From assembly GCA_016699045.1 (NCBI GenBank), contig CP064957.1, positions 1,054,001 through 1,118,000 on the forward strand: a DNA stretch of 64,000 nt. The letters are read 5' to 3'. The notes below the pieces were generated by a model. It worked only from the letters and a program-made list of their open reading frames with translations. It was not told the DNA's origin and ran no database searches. Below, piece by piece: positions 60,726 through 64,000 of the stretch. Position 1 is the stretch's first letter. Every line of letters starts with the position of its first letter. Made by a program: the position numbers and the translations under genes. Source of the DNA: a bacterium (GTDB lineage: Bacteria; Babelota; Babeliae; Babelales; RVW-14).

Positions 60726-62423
60726 TTAATTCACGTTGTTATAAAATAATGTACCGCTTAGTTGTACGCGTGCTCCTGCAAATACAAAGACATCAACATC
60801 TGAAGTTGAGCCAGCTGATGAGTTTCCAAAATTAAGACCATTGGTAATTGTTGATCGCTGTGGTTTGGTGGTGCTCAAGGTAACTTTATTATCAAACCAC
60901 ACACGGCCTTTGGTTAGGCGCATGCCGGTGTCGGTGAATAATAAGTTGCTACCATTAAAGTAGAGAACTGAAGATTTATCGGTCAATTGCAATAAATCTT
61001 TGTTGGTTGAACTTGGTGCATAAAAAAGAGATGAGCCAGGATAAAATGTTACGAGTGATTGAGGCATGATATAGCCTTTTGTTGGTGTTTGATAACTGAC
61101 TTGAGAAGTTCCGGTAATGCTTATTTCATTATAAAAGAATAGTTGTCCTTGCAAGAATGCGATGTCGCCGATAAGTTCAAAAATAACATTATTAAACGAG
61201 AGACGAGAAGTGGGGCCGGCGGGCTGAAACAGTGGCGCTGCTGCGCTATTACGTGTATTTCTAAGAATAGTATTTTTTATGGTAAGTGTGGTATTGCTTG
61301 ACAAAATCAGTTGTGAACGTGCGCCAAATCCCAATACGTTATCGTAACCTTCAATAATGGTATTGCCAGAAATGGTGATGGTTTTATTGTCAGGTACGGC
61401 AAGTGAAGAGGTAAAGGCAAACGTGAAGCCGTTGCCTTTAATAATACCCCCATTGGTTAAGTAGCAATCTGAGTTGAGTGTAAAATCACTCATTAAAGAA
61501 AGTATGCCAGTGCCACTTAAATTAAATCGTCCGTTTATGTGAATAGGATTGGCGATGCTAAGTGTTTTTCCAGCGTCAACAGTAATACCATTTTGGTAAT
61601 AAGCAGGATGCGCAATGGTGGTTGTTGCTTGAAAGCGTGAGTGATTTGAAATAATTTGTACAAAATTGTTTTTAAAATAAACGGTAGTGTTGCTATTTTG
61701 TATGGCAATGTCAGTGTTTCTTCCGAATTTTACAATTGCGTTACTGGTTGTTCTGATGAGAGTTCCTTGTGCGTTTTTAAAGGCAACAATTGCTGAAGAG
61801 TTTTGTTTTATAAGTCTGTTTAACTTGATAATAACGCTACTGTTTGCGCGGGTTAAAGGAAGAAGACCGATCAGTGCATTACTATCATTTTTGATAGCAG
61901 TAAGAGTTGATTGATTGAGGTTTATGCCCGATAAGAGTGCATTGCTATTGTTTTTTTCTAAGCGAGATAAATAAACAAGTAAGTTACTATCGGTTCTGGC
62001 AAAAGAGGTCCATTTGATGAGCGTGCTACTGTCATTAATAATTTGACGGGGTAGTTGTGCTACGGTATTGCTATTGTGAATTGCTAAAGAAACTATTGCA
62101 GTGAATGCGTTACTGTTGTTATAGACCATGTTACTTGGTTGGTGTCGACGACCATAACCAATTTGAACGCCCGCTGTGTAACTTTCGGTCCATGAAGTTG
62201 GCGAATTGTTGCCGTACTCTTTGATAATTGAGTCTTGTGAAAAACCGGTAATCTGTGAGACTTTACGCAAGCCAACGCGTGTGCCTGGTTGTTGGTCTAA
62301 AACGATATTTGAAGTGCGGCTGACAAATTTAAGAGTGCCAAAAAGATTGATTGAGGTTGATAAAGAAAGGATGCTAAAAATCGCACAAAAAAAGTAAACC
62401 GTTGTGACACGTTTCATTTTCAT
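60726..62423 (-). CDS. Exported Ser-Asn repeat plus beta-helix protein without propeller (family member 6)
   Basis: 565 aa. Start at the ATG at 62423 with AGAGAGAGTA before it. Signal peptide, QITGFSQDSIIKEYGNN entry block, then about ten S-N-A/S repeats with a very regular 14-residue step (NSNALLSGI, DSNALIGLLPLTRANSS, SAIVAF). The beta-helix part is complete to KVTLSTTK. The next residues are already the end module (TNGLNFGNSSAGSTSDVDVF). So the propeller is missing precisely between its normal flanks. Confidence 0.78.
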   Translation of the reverse strand: MKMKRVTTVYFFCAIFSILSLSTSINLFGTLKFVSRTSNIVLDQQPGTRVGLRKVSQITGFSQDSIIKEYGNNSPTSWTESYTAGVQIGYGRRHQPSNMVYNNSNAFTAIVSLAIHNSNTVAQLPRQIINDSSTLIKWTSFARTDSNLLVYLSRLEKNNSNALLSGINLNQSTLTAIKNDSNALIGLLPLTRANSSVIIKLNRLIKQNSSAIVAFKNAQGTLIRTTSNAIVKFGRNTDIAIQNSNTTVYFKNNFVQIISNHSRFQATTTIAHPAYYQNGITVDAGKTLSIANPIHINGRFNLSGTGILSLMSDFTLNSDCYLTNGGIIKGNGFTFAFTSSLAVPDNKTITISGNTIIEGYDNVLGFGARSQLILSSNTTLTIKNTILRNTRNSAAAPLFQPAGPTSRLSFNNVIFELIGDIAFLQGQLFFYNEISITGTSQVSYQTPTKGYIMPQSLVTFYPGSSLFYAPSSTNKDLLQLTDKSSVLYFNGSNLLFTDTGMRLTKGRVWFDNKVTLSTTKPQRSTITNGLNFGNSSAGSTSDVDVFVFAGARVQLSGTLFYNNVN

Positions 62424-62565
62424 TACTCTCTCTTTGGTGACTCTCTTTTTTTTATACAAACCACCGTAGCAAAAGTCTGCTGCTTATGCTAGTTAAAAAA
62501 TATTTTTTTTAAAAGAAATCAAAAAACATTGATGGGCAAGTATTATCTTTCATTGGTGAGTATTA

Positions 62566-64000
62566 TTATGATGCTAAAGTTAGAGCTCCTGCAACTTCAA
62601 CGCGTGCATCACTTAAAAGATAGGTAGAAAGATTTGATTCGCTTCCTTCGCTTGGGTTGCCAAAAATAAGGCCGTTGGTTATTGCTTGTGGACGATAATC
62701 AAATTGGTAAATGGTGTTGTAAATGTAGTTAACGCTTGCAGCGTAAGATGCAAGATATCTGTCATCAAGAGTCCACGCAACGGTTGGTATGGTGGTCCCT
62801 TGGTTTACGCTGGCAACAAGTGAAATAGTGGCGCCATTAAATGATAGAATCTGTAGCTCGTTGCTGTTGGTTGGGCCGGTACCGCCAACAGCCATGTATT
62901 GGCCGTCAGAGCTCCATCGCAACGTGTTGACGGTGGTACCGTAGGCATAGGTAATAGCGGTGCCAAGCGTGCTTCCGTTCCATGAGTAAGCCCTCACGGT
63001 ACTGGCGTTGCTCAGGCCGATTGCTATGAATTGGTCGTCTGGTCTGATGGCGCCGGTAAGTACGTTGTTGAGAACTACGGAGTCTTTGGTTGTAAGTGAT
63101 GATCCATCAAAACTGTACATAATAATGCCAGTCGTGCTCGCGCCACCAGCAGTTCCTACCACGAGGAGGTAGTTGCCGTCAGAAGTCCAAGCAACTTCTT
63201 GAACGCCTGGAGTGTTTGGCGTGCCGCCAAACGTGTCGCTTGCTACCAGCGTGAGTGATGTTCCTTGATTGAATTTAAGTACCTGCACCGCATCCCCGCT
63301 TCCTGAAACAGGAAAACCACCAGCTGCTAAAAATTGTTCACTTGGGTGCCAGGCAACGGAATTAACACCTCTGGTTGATGAGCTAAATGCGGTGTAGTTA
63401 AAAGTTGCAACGCGCGTGAGCGTTGTGCCATTAAATCTAAAAATTTGTACTTGTGGTTGTGCGCTGGTGATTGAAAAACCACCCACTGCCAAAAATCTGC
63501 CAGAAGGGCTCCATTGGGCTGTATTAAATCGTGTGGCGGTAACGGTTGCTATGGAAGTTAAGGTGGTGCCGTTCCATCGGTAGACTCTAAGTTGTGGCGC
63601 GGTGGCACCTGTTGCAGCGGCCATATATTGATTATCGTGGCGCCAATGAAATTGTTCGAATCCTGCTGCTGATGCTGGCGATGTATTGAGTGTGATTCCT
63701 AACAATTTGGTGTTGGCGCGCGTGCTGAATGAAACGAGATTGTCAAGGAATAAACTACCTTTGCTCAAAAGCATGCCGGTGTGTGTTGTTTGCAAGGTGG
63801 CATTATTTAAATAAAGTTTTGAAGTTTGATCAACCAATCGAATTAAATCTTGAGCTGTTGAACTTGGATAGTAATACAGCGTGGTATTTGGATCAAACGT
63901 TAACAATGCACCGGAGGATATGTAGCTTGCTTGTGTTGAGCGATATATAAATTGTGAAGTGCCGGTAAATCGCACGCTATTGTGGAAATACAAGCGTCCA
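62566..64000 (-). CDS. Exported beta-helix plus beta-propeller protein, 5' end cut by window edge (family member 7)
   Basis: The frame continues upstream past base 64000 (codons for GRLYFHNSVRFTGT read straight to the edge, as GRMYFHHNVRITGT does in member 2). So the signal peptide and most of the beta-helix part are outside the window. The visible part has the end of the beta-helix, a propeller of about seven blades (WSPSGRFLAVGGFS, WHPSEQFLAAGGFP, WSSDGQYMAVGGTG) and the end module NGLIFGNPSEGSESNLSTYL. Closest to member 2. Confidence 0.78.
   Translation of the reverse strand, partial: GRLYFHNSVRFTGTSQFIYRSTQASYISSGALLTFDPNTTLYYYPSSTAQDLIRLVDQTSKLYLNNATLQTTHTGMLLSKGSLFLDNLVSFSTRANTKLLGITLNTSPASAAGFEQFHWRHDNQYMAAATGATAPQLRVYRWNGTTLTSIATVTATRFNTAQWSPSGRFLAVGGFSITSAQPQVQIFRFNGTTLTRVATFNYTAFSSSTRGVNSVAWHPSEQFLAAGGFPVSGSGDAVQVLKFNQGTSLTLVASDTFGGTPNTPGVQEVAWTSDGNYLLVVGTAGGASTTGIIMYSFDGSSLTTKDSVVLNNVLTGAIRPDDQFIAIGLSNASTVRAYSWNGSTLGTAITYAYGTTVNTLRWSSDGQYMAVGGTGPTNSNELQILSFNGATISLVASVNQGTTIPTVAWTLDDRYLASYAASVNYIYNTIYQFDYRPQAITNGLIFGNPSEGSESNLSTYLLSDARVEVAGALTLAS

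Noticed and set aside
57200..62110. Evenly spaced short DNA repeats (for example GCGTTACTATT) suggesting a CRISPR array
   Set aside because: The repeats are in frame, degenerate, and encode the N-S-N-A-I protein motif. There are no constant spacers or Cas genes.

Overview
The window looks like chromosome from a small-genome, Gram-negative-type bacterium living in a eukaryotic host. My best guess is Candidatus Dependentiae (TM6). The guess rests on the mixture: a standard housekeeping set (ftsY, prmC, smpB, rho, secF, rpmA, polA, tsaD, murC, rpsT, rpmB, ftsH, tolQ-tolR-tolA/tonB-like-tolB) interleaved with many signal-peptide-bearing proteins of unknown function. These include a tandem array of exported ankyrin proteins and an AAA+ ATPase resembling the mitochondrial protein ATAD3. 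The sequence has no rRNA and I cannot run a phylogeny, so the assignment is an inference.

Layout. 1-6.0 kb: an exported M48 metalloprotease, then a minus-strand three-gene block with the ATAD3-like ATPase between two unknown exported proteins. 6.2-12.8 kb: ftsY, prmC, sppA and small exported proteins on the plus strand; smpB, birA and a DUF2062 protein on the minus strand. 12.8-17.4 kb: seven tandem exported ankyrin-repeat genes, the last with a 3' frameshift. 17.4-17.7 kb: a convergent gap holding a dispersed palindromic repeat. 17.7-27.0 kb: a minus-strand run of polA, rpmA, secF, rho (with an N/Q-rich, prion-like leader), tsaD and a MutS-type ATPase that starts with a signal peptide.

27.2-29.2 kb: the first member of an exported beta-helix plus beta-propeller family. 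29.3-34.2 kb: ruvX, an exported HAD-like protein, a HEPN/MNT gene pair, an FAD oxidoreductase and a Memo-AMMECR1 fusion. 34.5-42.4 kb: a large exported protein, thioredoxin, an outer-membrane barrel, murC, an aminotransferase and a small membrane protein. 42.6 kb: tRNA-Ala(GGC). 42.7-50.8 kb: the CCA-adding enzyme, a VOC-fold protein, rpsT, rpmB, ftsH and the tol operon (no pal). 50.9-64.0 kb: six more members of the beta-helix/propeller family head to tail, the last cut by the window edge.

How it fits together. Envelope functions (Tol, porin, SecF, FtsY, SppA, FtsH, MurC) support a double-membrane cell with an active Sec route. The exported families (ankyrin, beta-helix/propeller, M48, MutS-like, ATAD3-like) are candidates for surface or host-interaction functions. 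The most novel items are the beta-helix/propeller array, with its roughly 14-residue Ser-Asn repeats and shared C-terminal module, and the ATAD3-like operon.
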